A stretch of DNA of 46,962 nt from UBA940 sp045613745 (GTDB lineage Bacteria > Bacteroidota > Bacteroidia > Bacteroidales > Rikenellaceae): NCBI GenBank assembly GCA_045613745.1, contig JAZLBP010000011.1, forward strand, positions 1 to 46,962, read 5' to 3'. Shown here in pieces: positions 8,604 to 17,139 of the stretch (the first letter of the stretch is position 1; each line of letters begins with the position of its first letter). The notes beneath the pieces are model-generated. The model did no database searches. It saw only the letters and a list, made by a program, of their open reading frames with translations, and had not been told where the DNA came from. A program made the translations under genes and the position numbers.

Positions 8604-8742
8604 GGTTTTACCCTACCCTCCTCGAAGCGGTCTTCAACCCGCGTCAGGGTGACGTTGTCGAAAAGAAAATGCCTTATTTGGGCTAAAAATGGCCTTAAAA
8701 TCGAGAAAAATGCAGAAAAATCGATTTTGAGGCCCTTTGCTT

Positions 8743-8773
8743 TTTGATAAAATCAAAAAAAAGCGTACCTTTG
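8743..8773 (+). promoter_or_regulatory. gyrA promoter
   Basis: TTTG (8743-8746) and TACCTTTG (8766-8773), exactly 19 bases apart. Start of transcription near 8780 places the gyrA start at the ATG 8837 and rules out the longer open frame that begins at 8744 within the promoter itself. Confidence 0.88.
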
Positions 8774-8836
8774 AGCGATTTATGGACACACCTGTTCTGT
8801 AAATCACTTGAACGGAATATTCTAAGAAGCAAAAAT

Positions 8837-11395
8837 ATGGAAGAAATCAATCACGGAAAGATAACCCCCATCAACATCGAAGATAAGATGAAGGAGTCCT
8901 ACATCAACTATTCGATGTCGGTTATCGTTTCTCGCGCACTGCCTGATGTCCGCGACGGACTCAAACCGGTTCACCGCCGTATCCTCTACGATATGAGCAA
9001 CGAGCTGAACCTCTACTCCGACAAGCCCCACCGTAAATCGGCGCGTATCGTCGGTGACGTGCTCGGTAAGTTCCACCCCCACGGCGACAGCTCGGTTTAC
9101 GATGCAATGTGTCGTCTGGCACAGGACTGGTCGATGCGTTACCCGCTGGTCGACGGTCAGGGTAACTTCGGTTCGATGGACGGTGACAGCCCCGCTGCGA
9201 TGCGTTACACCGAGGCCCGTATGCGCAAAATCACCGACGAGGTGATGGCCGACATCGAGAAGGACACCATCGACTTCACCAAAAACTTCGACGAGTCGAT
9301 CGACGAACCCACCGTATTGCCCACCAAGATTCCCTTGTTGTTGGTAAACGGTGCAAGCGGTATCGCCGTAGGTATGGCTACCAATATGGCACCCCACAAC
9401 CTGAGCGAGGTGGTGGACGCTTGCTGCGCCTACATCGACAACCGCGACATCACCGCCGAAGAGCTGACTCAATACGTTAAAGCACCCGACTTCCCCACAG
9501 GTGGTATCATCTATGGCTACGCAGGTGTTAAGGAAGCTCTCGAAACAGGCCGTGGCCGCGTCATTATGCGTGCCAAGACCGAAATCGAGCACACCGAGAG
9601 CGGCAGAGAGTGTATCGTAATCACCGAAATCCCCTATATGGTCAACAAAGCCGATATGATCAAGAAAATCGGCGAGCTGGTTAACGAGAAGAAAATCGAG
9701 GGCATTTCGTACATCAACGACGAGAGTGACCACCAAGGTACACGCGTTATCATCATCCTCAAACACGACGCCGTTGCAAGTGTTGTACTGAACACTCTGT
9801 ACAAATACACCCAACTGCAATCGTCGTTTGCGGTGAACAACATCGCACTGGTAAACGGCCGTCCGCGTCTGCTGAACCTGCGCGATATGATTCACTACTT
9901 TGTGGAGCACCGCCACGAGGTTGTGGTACGTCGCACCCGCTTCGACTTGCGCAAAGCCGAGGAGCGTCTGCACATCGTGCAAGGTTTGCTCATCGCCCAA
10001 GACAACATCGACGAGGTTATCCGCATCATCCGTGCGGCAGCTACTCCCGATGACGCAAAAGCAGGCCTGATGGAGCGCTTCGGTTTGAGCGAAATCCAAG
10101 CTACCGAGATTGTGAATATGCGTCTGCGTGCACTGACAGGCCTGGAGCGCGGCAAACTCGAAAACGAGCGCAACGAGTTGGAGAAACTCATCGCCTACCT
10201 GAACGACGTGTTGAACAACGTGGATATGCAGTTCGGAATCATCAAAGACGAACTGTTGGAGATCAAGGAGAAATACGGCGACGAGCGTCGTAGCGAAATC
10301 GTTTACGCAGCCGAGGAGTTCAACCCCGAGGACTTCTACGCCGACGATGATATGGTTATCACCATCTCGCACTTGGGCTACATCAAACGTACCCCGCTGA
10401 CCGAGTACCGTCTGCAAAACCGCGGTGGTATCGGTATCAAGGGTAGCGCAACCCGCGACGAGGACTTCATCGAGCACATCTATGTGACCACAATGCACAA
10501 CACGCTGATGCTGTTCACCGAGAAGGGTAAGTGCTTCTGGTTGAAAGTTTACGACATCCCCGAGGGTACCCGCACCTCGAAGGGCCGCGCAATCCAAAAC
10601 ATTCTGGAAATCGAGCCCGACGACAAGGTTAGAGCATACCTCAACGTACGTTCGCTCACCGACGAGGAGTTTATTAACAACAACTACATAATAATGTGTA
10701 CCCGTCAGGGCGTTATTAAGAAAACAACCCTCGAAGCATACTCGCGTCCCCGTACCAAAGGTATCTACGCAATCACCATCAAGGAAGGCGACCAACTGTT
10801 GGAGGCTAAACTCACCAGCGGCCAAGCCGAGATTATGATTGCAACCAACGAGGGTAAAGCCATCCGTTTCAACGAAAGCACCGTTCGTCCCATCGGCCGT
10901 ACAGGCGCAGGTGTTCGCGGCGTAGCGTTGGAGGATGACCAATATGTAGTAGGTATGATCTGTATGGAGCCTGGCTGCGGCAAGGATGTGCTTGTACTCA
11001 GCGAGAATGGCTACGGTAAACGCACCGACCTCGAAGAGTATCGTATCACCAACCGTGGTGCCAAAGGTGTCAAGACCATCAACATCACCGAGAAGACAGG
11101 TAACCTGATTTCGATTCAATCGGTGGATGATGAGTGCGACCTGATGATTATCAACCGCAGCGGTATCACCATCCGCACCGCCGTATCGGGCATCCGTATG
11201 GCAGGCCGTGCAACCCAAGGTGTGAGAATCATCAACCTGCGCGACGGCGACAGCATCGCATCGGTAATGGCAGTTCCCCGCAGCGAAGAGGAGGATGCCG
11301 AAAACTCCGAGGGTGTAGTAACCGAAGGTGCAACCACCGAGGGCGCAACCGCCAAGGTAGCTTCTGTTGAAACCACAACCGAGAGCAACGAGTAA
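8837..11395 (+). CDS. gyrA: DNA gyrase subunit A
   Basis: Cleaves and rejoins DNA in the A2B2 gyrase complex that introduces negative supercoils. The 852-residue product has the N-terminal KESYINYSMSVIVSRALPDVRDGLKPVHRR, the active-site Tyr124 in AAMRYTEARM, a coiled tower/coil region (about 370-490), and a C-terminal pinwheel (about 500-825) that contains a GyrA-box, QNRGGIG (527-533), which separates gyrase from topoisomerase IV. The quinolone pocket (HPHGDSSVYD) keeps Ser85 and Asp89, so it looks quinolone-sensitive at these sites. The tail is acidic and Thr/Ala-rich (about 820-852). The start was set by the promoter at 8743-8773. The TPR gene follows after 42 bases with no terminator between, so the two are probably cotranscribed. 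Confidence 0.97.
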   Translation: MEEINHGKITPINIEDKMKESYINYSMSVIVSRALPDVRDGLKPVHRRILYDMSNELNLYSDKPHRKSARIVGDVLGKFHPHGDSSVYDAMCRLAQDWSMRYPLVDGQGNFGSMDGDSPAAMRYTEARMRKITDEVMADIEKDTIDFTKNFDESIDEPTVLPTKIPLLLVNGASGIAVGMATNMAPHNLSEVVDACCAYIDNRDITAEELTQYVKAPDFPTGGIIYGYAGVKEALETGRGRVIMRAKTEIEHTESGRECIVITEIPYMVNKADMIKKIGELVNEKKIEGISYINDESDHQGTRVIIILKHDAVASVVLNTLYKYTQLQSSFAVNNIALVNGRPRLLNLRDMIHYFVEHRHEVVVRRTRFDLRKAEERLHIVQGLLIAQDNIDEVIRIIRAAATPDDAKAGLMERFGLSEIQATEIVNMRLRALTGLERGKLENERNELEKLIAYLNDVLNNVDMQFGIIKDELLEIKEKYGDERRSEIVYAAEEFNPEDFYADDDMVITISHLGYIKRTPLTEYRLQNRGGIGIKGSATRDEDFIEHIYVTTMHNTLMLFTEKGKCFWLKVYDIPEGTRTSKGRAIQNILEIEPDDKVRAYLNVRSLTDEEFINNNYIIMCTRQGVIKKTTLEAYSRPRTKGIYAITIKEGDQLLEAKLTSGQAEIMIATNEGKAIRFNESTVRPIGRTGAGVRGVALEDDQYVVGMICMEPGCGKDVLVLSENGYGKRTDLEEYRITNRGAKGVKTINITEKTGNLISIQSVDDECDLMIINRSGITIRTAVSGIRMAGRATQGVRIINLRDGDSIASVMAVPRSEEEDAENSEGVVTEGATTEGATAKVASVETTTESNE

Positions 11396-11437
11396 ATAAT
11401 ATTAATAAGTATAAACCAATTAAAATCCAATTTTACA

Positions 11438-12796
11438 ATGAAACGTACACTTCTTATGGTAGCGGCAATGTTCGTAATGGCCGCACCCGTGGCAAACGCA
11501 CAGATTGACACCAGTCTCGGTTTTGCCGACATCCAAGATGTAAATGTTGAGAAAGTTCGTGCAGGTCTGAAAAAACAAGACGCTGCTGTTGCTGACGCCA
11601 AGAAAGCTGCTAAAGCTGCTACTTGGGTTAAACGCGGTCAAGCTTATTACAACGCTGCTAACGACCCCACCGCAGGTGTATTCGCAGGTCTGAACGAGAC
11701 CGTGCTTCTGAACACCGTAGGTTCGAAAGTAGCTGAGGCCGGCGAGGACGTAGTAGTTAACGGCGCTAAACTCCGCAAATACACTTGCGAGAACTTCGAC
11801 GCATACTGCCAAGGCGGTCAAATCGTGTTTGTAACCGCTACCACCGTTATCGACCCCAACGCTCTGCAAGTAGCTTATGAGTCGTACGACAAAGCTTACA
11901 CTCTCAGCCCCAAAGTTGAGAAGAAAGTAAACGAGGGTATGACCAACATCATGAACAAACACATCTTCAACGCACAAGGTTACTATGGTATCGGTAAACT
12001 GACCGAGGCTGCAAGCGAGTTCTTCAACGCTTACAAAGCTTCGTGCCACCCCGCCGTTAACCACCCCGACACTGTTGACGTTTACAACGCAGCCGTTATG
12101 GCAACCGTTGGTGGCGACTTCAAAAACGGTCTGACCTACGTTGACGAGGCTATCAAACTGAACTACATGGAGGGCGGCGAGACCTACTACTACAAATCGG
12201 TATGTCTCTACAACCTCGATCGTAAAGAGGAGGCAAAAGAGGTGTTGAAAGAGGGTATCACCATGTATCCCACCAACAACAACATCATCGAGACCCTGCT
12301 CCAATACTACAACGAGGACGAGAACAGCAACCCCCGCGACATCATCCCCATGGTACGTCGTGCAATTGCTAAAGACCCCTCGAACGCTAACCTGCACCTG
12401 GGTATGGGCCGTATCCACGCTAAACTCGGCGAGCTCGACAACGCTATCGCTTCGATGCAAACCGCAGTTCAGCTGAACCCCGCTGACTTCTACGCTAACT
12501 TCTACCTGGGTGACACCTACTTGGAGCAAGCATCGATTTTGGAGGCTGACCTCAACCGTCTGCCCTTCCCCACCACCGCAGATGCAAAAGCTGCTTACGA
12601 CCAAGCTGTGAAACTCGTTAACGACAAGTTCGCTGCATCGGTAGTTCCCTTCGAGACCGCTTATGGCCTCAACCCCAAAGAGATCGCAACCGTTGAGCGT
12701 CTGAAAAACGTAACCTTCCGTCTGCGCGAGACCTCGCCCGAGATGAAGGCTAAATACGAGAAATTCAACGAGCTCTACAACGCAATGCGTCAATAA
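11438..12796 (+). CDS. Exported tetratricopeptide-repeat protein
   Basis: The 452-residue product has a Sec signal peptide (MKRTLLMVAAMFVMAAPVANA, cut before Gln22) and is otherwise helical with TPR-like units; clear ones run through ALQVAYESYDKAYTLSP, EAASEFFNAYKAS, YVDEAIKLNYMEGGETYYYKS, EVLKEGITMYPTNN and LGELDNAIASMQTAVQLNP. TPR domains bind other proteins, so a periplasmic scaffold is plausible; no enzyme motif is seen. It follows gyrA closely, an arrangement I believe is common in Bacteroidales, but its role there is unknown. Codon use is strongly biased to one codon per amino acid (Ala GCT/GCA, Lys AAA, Asn AAC), which suggests high expression. A hairpin terminator follows. Confidence 0.85.
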   Translation: MKRTLLMVAAMFVMAAPVANAQIDTSLGFADIQDVNVEKVRAGLKKQDAAVADAKKAAKAATWVKRGQAYYNAANDPTAGVFAGLNETVLLNTVGSKVAEAGEDVVVNGAKLRKYTCENFDAYCQGGQIVFVTATTVIDPNALQVAYESYDKAYTLSPKVEKKVNEGMTNIMNKHIFNAQGYYGIGKLTEAASEFFNAYKASCHPAVNHPDTVDVYNAAVMATVGGDFKNGLTYVDEAIKLNYMEGGETYYYKSVCLYNLDRKEEAKEVLKEGITMYPTNNNIIETLLQYYNEDENSNPRDIIPMVRRAIAKDPSNANLHLGMGRIHAKLGELDNAIASMQTAVQLNPADFYANFYLGDTYLEQASILEADLNRLPFPTTADAKAAYDQAVKLVNDKFAASVVPFETAYGLNPKEIATVERLKNVTFRLRETSPEMKAKYEKFNELYNAMRQ

Positions 12797-12824
12797 TTCC
12801 TAACAAGCGAATTATAAACCCCAA

Positions 12825-12856
12825 ACGGCCACCCAACACTCGGGTGGCCGTTTTTG
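12825..12856 (+). terminator. Terminator of gyrA-TPR operon
   Basis: ACGGCCACCC (12825-12834) pairs perfectly with GGGTGGCCGT (12842-12851), loop of 7, followed by T to 12855. Confidence 0.92.
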
Positions 12857-12914
12857 TTTACACCAAAAAACACAATTATTTCGCCCGAATGGCATATTGC
12901 GACGATTTTTTGAG

Positions 12915-12922
12915 TATCTTTG
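12915..12922 (+). promoter_or_regulatory. -7 box of the PAP2 operon
   Basis: TATCTTTG at 12915-12922 puts transcription start near 12929. The open frame could begin with a TTG at 12920, but that codon is inside the promoter, so translation must start further down. Confidence 0.78.
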
Positions 12923-12955
12923 TTTGAGATATTAAACCAAAAAAGGACTTCGCGC

Positions 12956-13786
12956 GTGACTTCGACAAAAATTACAAAATGGGTTTTGATGATGGTTTTG
13001 ACGTTGGTGGTGTGCAAACCCGCCTACGCACAAAGCCAAAGCAGCCTATTGACAAAAACTGCGTCGAAGGAGCATTGGCAGGCACGATATGTCGATTACG
13101 ATGACCGCGCAAGCGAGTTTCATATCGACCAGCTTGTTGCGCCTGTGGTGCTGGCCGGTATTGGAACAACCATTATGGCAACACCCTCGCTGCACCGCGC
13201 CATCGACCTGTCGGCACGCAGTCGCGTGTTGGATATGACCCTGCCCGAGGAGCCGCTTGGCGACTATCTTCAATATGTACCTTCGGTTACGGCCTATGCG
13301 CTTAATGTTGCAGGCCTGAAAGGCAAACACAGCTACCTTGATGCAACGGTAATTCTGGCCACCTCGTGGACAACTATGGGTATATTGGTCAACACCACCA
13401 AATACTCGGTGCGCCGTATGCGCCCCGACGCCTCCAACCGCAAATCTTTTGTGTCGGGCCACACCGCAACAGCCTTTATGGGTGCGGAATTTCTGCGCCG
13501 CGAGTATTGGGATACGGCACCCGTTGTGGGTATTTTGGGCTACACCTTTGCAAGCGTTGTGGGTGTGAGCCGCGTGCTGAACAACCGCCACTGGGTGAGC
13601 GATGTTATTGCAGGCGCGGGTGTGGGTATATTGAGCGTCCAGGTGGCCTACTGGCTGTTTCCGCCCCTGCAACGACTCATCTATGGCGTACGCAAGGATG
13701 GTACCCCTCGCCGCAACTACGTTGCAACCGCCTCGCCGTGGTATGACGGCAATTGTGGAGGCGCCTCTTTCAGCCTTCTGTTTTAG
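12956..13786 (+). CDS. PAP2-family phosphatase, exported
   Basis: Type 2 phosphatidic-acid-phosphatase family; members remove phosphate from lipid or other phospho-substrates, usually at the periplasmic face. All three signature motifs are visible: KYSVRRMRP (149-157), VSGH (166-169, usually PSGH) and SRVLNNRHWVSD (205-216). I chose GTG 12956 (276 residues), which gives a proper signal peptide (VTSTKITKWVLMM...CKPAYA cut before Gln26); ATG 12989 is the alternative, and the TTG at 12920 is excluded by the promoter. Several hydrophobic segments follow (61-76, 132-146, 188-206, 217-236). It heads an operon with the barrel protein (30-base gap) and the OB-fold lipoprotein, so the substrate may be an envelope lipid, lipid A or an imported phospho-compound. 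The substrate is not identifiable. Confidence 0.85.
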   Translation: MTSTKITKWVLMMVLTLVVCKPAYAQSQSSLLTKTASKEHWQARYVDYDDRASEFHIDQLVAPVVLAGIGTTIMATPSLHRAIDLSARSRVLDMTLPEEPLGDYLQYVPSVTAYALNVAGLKGKHSYLDATVILATSWTTMGILVNTTKYSVRRMRPDASNRKSFVSGHTATAFMGAEFLRREYWDTAPVVGILGYTFASVVGVSRVLNNRHWVSDVIAGAGVGILSVQVAYWLFPPLQRLIYGVRKDGTPRRNYVATASPWYDGNCGGASFSLLF

Positions 13787-13816
13787 ACTCTTCACGTCGC
13801 ACCCTATTCTCAATCT

Positions 13817-16192
13817 ATGAGAACGTCCATCGTCACATACCTATGCGCGATTGTGGTGGTGTTTTTGCGAGCCACCTGCCCTGCCTATGGTCAAAACGCA
13901 GACACCGACACCTTTCTATACTCCACTGCAAACGACGAGCAGGCAGCCACAACACACTACGAACTCTTCGACTCGGACTCTCCCCGATTTTCGAGCTACA
14001 ACACCCTGCGAAGCGGATATATCCCCGTAGGCTATCGCTTTCACGGCCGCCGAGACCAACGCATCGCAATGGGTGGTGTGGACTTGGCCGAGGGCATTGT
14101 GCGCGCAAGTGTCGAGTCGGTGCCGCTGCGTCTGCGCACGCTGAAGCCCTCGGTCGATTCGATACATACGGGCGATGTGTTCGGACGTCGCAACTATGTA
14201 CTGGAAGAGTGCAACACGCGCAGTGCTGTGCGTCAGGTGGGTGTGACCGCCCTTGCAGGCAGTTACAGCGCGGGGGTAAATGGCCGCTTTGCCGACACCA
14301 AACCCGATTTGAGTTACGACATAGCCTTTCGTGGCGGCTTTGGCCCGAGTCTGTTTGGCGAGGGTGTCGAGAGCTACGGTGGCTTCCTTACGGCGTCAAT
14401 GCAAAGGCGCGGTCTGTCGCTATTGTTGGCCGTCGCGCCCTCAATAAAATCTCTGCGCGGAGCCTCGGTCGATGAGGCCTTCATCCTTACCCAAAACAAA
14501 CTTTATAACCCTTCCGTTGGTGTGGATTGTGGCCGCGTGCGCAATGCGCGTGTGCGACGTGAACTTCTACCTCTGGTGGTTGCCAGCTATCAGACCCAAC
14601 TCTCGCCCCACACAAGGCTCTATGCCACAGCTGTGGGTCGTGCGGGTGTGGTTTCGCGCTCGGGAGTGGATTGGTACAACGGCCTTTCGCCCTATCCCGA
14701 CCACCATCGTTCGCTGCCGAGTGGCGCACAAAGCGAGTGGGCGGCCGAGAAGCTGCAACAGATGTGGCAAGCCGAGGATTCAGAGATTTCGCAGCTTGAT
14801 TGGACCACTATGCGACAGATGAATCGGGCCAGCGGACGGGCACAATATGTCGTAGCCTCGCAGGTGGAGCGCGTGGCTTCGGCTGTGGGTAGCGTGGGCA
14901 TTGCAGGAAGCGGTGGCGAGAGCCACTACCGCATAGGATTGGAACTCCGCTACGACAACTCGGCATTCTACAAACGTATCGACGACCTGCTGGGTGCGCA
15001 GTATGCCGCCAACATTGACTTCTTTGAATCGGAACTCTCGGCAGGGCGCATAGTGTTCAACGACACAGCAAATCCCGACGCACATCTTGTCGAAGGCGAC
15101 CGCTCGGACTACAACTACACCATCAGCCGACTTGGAGCTGTGGCTATCGGCGCGTGGGAGTGGCAACACGAGGGTTGGCACGCGGATATGGAGCTGCGAG
15201 GCGGAGTGAAACTCTTGTCGCGGCGCGGCCTGTGGCAGCGAAGTCTGCGAGCCGACAGCTACGGACACTCTCCCCAAACACCCTTTGTCGATTGCGCCAT
15301 AGAACTCAACGGCGGCCATCATTGGGCGCATCACACCCTCGACTTTGCGGCTTGGGCGGCAACTCTTGTACCCGAATACGACGATATCTACCTCTCGCCA
15401 CAAAACACCTCAGCACGGGTCTGCGACCATTCGAGCGGCAACGACTATGGGGTGCGCGGAGAGTACGAAGCGAGCTACGAGAGCGTTGTCGCACGCATCG
15501 AAGTGAGTGTAGGTGGCTGTCGCGGTGTGAGCCGAGTGTTGCGCTACTACGACGACCTGTCGGGCCACTATGCCGATATGGCTGTGAGCGATATCGCCAC
15601 CCGTCGCGTGGGCATAGATGTGTCGGTTGAGTACACCATCAACGAGCAGTGGGTTCTGTCGGGTGCGGCGGTGTGGATGCACGAAGTTTATGCCCACAAC
15701 CCCACAATAGAGATTTATGCCGACTCCGATGGAGAGTTGATTGGGCAGGGTGGCTCGGCGCTGAAAGGTCTGCACACAGGCTCGACACCCTCGCTCGCGG
15801 CAATGTGCAGCATCAAAGGCGACCTCAACCACGGATGGAGCATAAACAGCTCTGTCACAGCGCTGTGCGGTCGCTACATCGAACCCAACCCTCTGTATCG
15901 TATGGAACGTGTGCGCGCCAAAGCAACCTCGCCCGAAGAGTTCGCAGTCATCAGCCGCGGACAAAAACTTGGCGATACGATGTGCGCACAGATAGGAGTG
16001 TCAAAATATCTCTACGATTGGGGAGTGACTATCAGCCTCGACATCGCAGGTGTTGTGGCAGGCGATCGCACCTACTACGCCTATGAGCAGATGCGCCTCC
16101 GACCCTCCGCCGACGGATACACAAAAGCACCCCTCAAACGAATGTACGCAACACCCCTCACAGCCTTATTGTCAATATCTTACAAACTATGA
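13817..16192 (+). CDS. Large outer-membrane beta-barrel, TonB-receptor-like
   Basis: The 791-residue product has a signal peptide (MRTSIVTYLCAIVVVFLRATCPAYG, cut before Gln26) and then long alternating beta-strand patterns with many aromatic residues (for example YNYTISRLGAVAIGAWEW, YGVRGEYEASYESVVARIEVSVGG) ending in TPLTALLSISYKL, which looks like a last barrel strand. Size and pattern resemble the barrel part of TonB-dependent receptors, but I see no TonB box, carboxypeptidase-like domain or full plug, so it may be a specialised barrel. Its stop overlaps the start of the lipoprotein gene (ATGA at 16189-16192) and it follows the PAP2 gene by 30 bases, so the three are one transcript. It may import or expose what the lipoprotein binds; ligand unknown. 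Confidence 0.75.
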   Translation: MRTSIVTYLCAIVVVFLRATCPAYGQNADTDTFLYSTANDEQAATTHYELFDSDSPRFSSYNTLRSGYIPVGYRFHGRRDQRIAMGGVDLAEGIVRASVESVPLRLRTLKPSVDSIHTGDVFGRRNYVLEECNTRSAVRQVGVTALAGSYSAGVNGRFADTKPDLSYDIAFRGGFGPSLFGEGVESYGGFLTASMQRRGLSLLLAVAPSIKSLRGASVDEAFILTQNKLYNPSVGVDCGRVRNARVRRELLPLVVASYQTQLSPHTRLYATAVGRAGVVSRSGVDWYNGLSPYPDHHRSLPSGAQSEWAAEKLQQMWQAEDSEISQLDWTTMRQMNRASGRAQYVVASQVERVASAVGSVGIAGSGGESHYRIGLELRYDNSAFYKRIDDLLGAQYAANIDFFESELSAGRIVFNDTANPDAHLVEGDRSDYNYTISRLGAVAIGAWEWQHEGWHADMELRGGVKLLSRRGLWQRSLRADSYGHSPQTPFVDCAIELNGGHHWAHHTLDFAAWAATLVPEYDDIYLSPQNTSARVCDHSSGNDYGVRGEYEASYESVVARIEVSVGGCRGVSRVLRYYDDLSGHYADMAVSDIATRRVGIDVSVEYTINEQWVLSGAAVWMHEVYAHNPTIEIYADSDGELIGQGGSALKGLHTGSTPSLAAMCSIKGDLNHGWSINSSVTALCGRYIEPNPLYRMERVRAKATSPEEFAVISRGQKLGDTMCAQIGVSKYLYDWGVTISLDIAGVVAGDRTYYAYEQMRLRPSADGYTKAPLKRMYATPLTALLSISYKL

Positions 16193-16911
16193 TGAAACTA
16201 TTTGCCATACTGCTTGCGGTGGTGGGCACATTGTGCGGCTGCACCCCTTCGGACTCGGAGAAATTCCCCTTTCCGAAGTCCAACGCATCCTTTGCCGAGG
16301 TGAGGGAGATGGCCGAGGAGGGCTACTGCGAAATTGAGCGCGACATTGTGATTGTCGGCCGCGTGGTGTCGAGCGACAGCACCGGCAACTTTACCCGACG
16401 CGTGGTTGTAACCGACCTTACGGCAAGCGCCGAACTACTGACGGGATTCTACGACAACTATCTGTTGATGCCCGAGGGCACAAGCATTGCCATACACCTG
16501 CGCGGACTCGCCATCGACATCGACCCCGAAAGCGGCATACTGCGCGTGGGCATCCCTGCCGACAATGGCACAACCCTCGCTCCACAAATGATTGCATCTG
16601 CGGCACTATGGCGGCAACTTGCAACTATCGGCCCGCACTCCGAACGCATACCACCCGTAGAGTACCGCCTCGGCGAGCCTTTCGAGCACCTCGTAGGCCG
16701 ACTTGTGAGTGTCCGCGAAGTGAGCCTCGCAACCCCCGACAGCACAACGTGGTGCGGAGTGCAACTTTTCCGCAATGCCGAAGATAATCCGCTGTGGGTC
16801 AACACAAACCCCGACGCCACCTTCGCCCGCGACACCATTCCTCACACTCCGCTTAACCTACAAGGAATTCTCTACACATACGAAAACGAGCCTTGCATCG
16901 TTTCTTTTTAG
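16189..16911 (+). CDS. Lipoprotein with OB-fold (DUF5689-like) domains
   Basis: The 240-residue product is a lipoprotein (MMKLFAILLAVVGTLCGC, Cys18). Residues about 45-125 (YCEIERDIVIVGRVVSSDSTGNFTRRVVVTD...) match the pattern I know from DUF5689 proteins of Bacteroidetes, an OB-fold-like module; a second, similar stretch covers about 160-240 (GRLVSVREVSLATPD...LQGILYTYENEPCIVSF). The start ATG at 16189 overlaps the preceding stop codon by translational coupling. DUF5689 lipoproteins commonly sit beside TonB-type barrels and phosphatases or nucleases, which fits this operon. It is probably a ligand-binding partner on the outer membrane. No clear terminator is seen after it. Confidence 0.75.
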   Translation: MMKLFAILLAVVGTLCGCTPSDSEKFPFPKSNASFAEVREMAEEGYCEIERDIVIVGRVVSSDSTGNFTRRVVVTDLTASAELLTGFYDNYLLMPEGTSIAIHLRGLAIDIDPESGILRVGIPADNGTTLAPQMIASAALWRQLATIGPHSERIPPVEYRLGEPFEHLVGRLVSVREVSLATPDSTTWCGVQLFRNAEDNPLWVNTNPDATFARDTIPHTPLNLQGILYTYENEPCIVSF

Positions 16912-17012
16912 AAAGAGTTTCGTTTTCGACAATCACCAAGGTAAAAAGTGAACAAAAAAGCAAAGTTTTAAAAACCTAACAAAACTTTATTTTCGCTTAA
17001 TTTTCAAAAAAA

Positions 17013-17044
17013 TTTGGGTGTTTCATACAAAAAGTGTACATTTG
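17013..17044 (+). promoter_or_regulatory. Promoter of the oxidoreductase-DUF1080 operon
   Basis: TTTG (17013-17016) and TACATTTG (17037-17044), 20 bases apart. The leader to the ATG at 17140 is about 90 bases, A+T rich; I see no stable hairpin in it. Confidence 0.82.
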
Positions 17045-17139
17045 TACGAATTATATTCAGTGTATTGTGTAAAATAGGTAAATCCTAAACATTGACATAG
17101 GAAATTCAGAAACTTTTACTAACTAATAATTAACACACT

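Noticed and set aside
8744..8836. 31-codon N-terminal extension of GyrA
   Set aside because: It contains the gyrA promoter (8743-8773) and has no likeness to GyrA N-termini.
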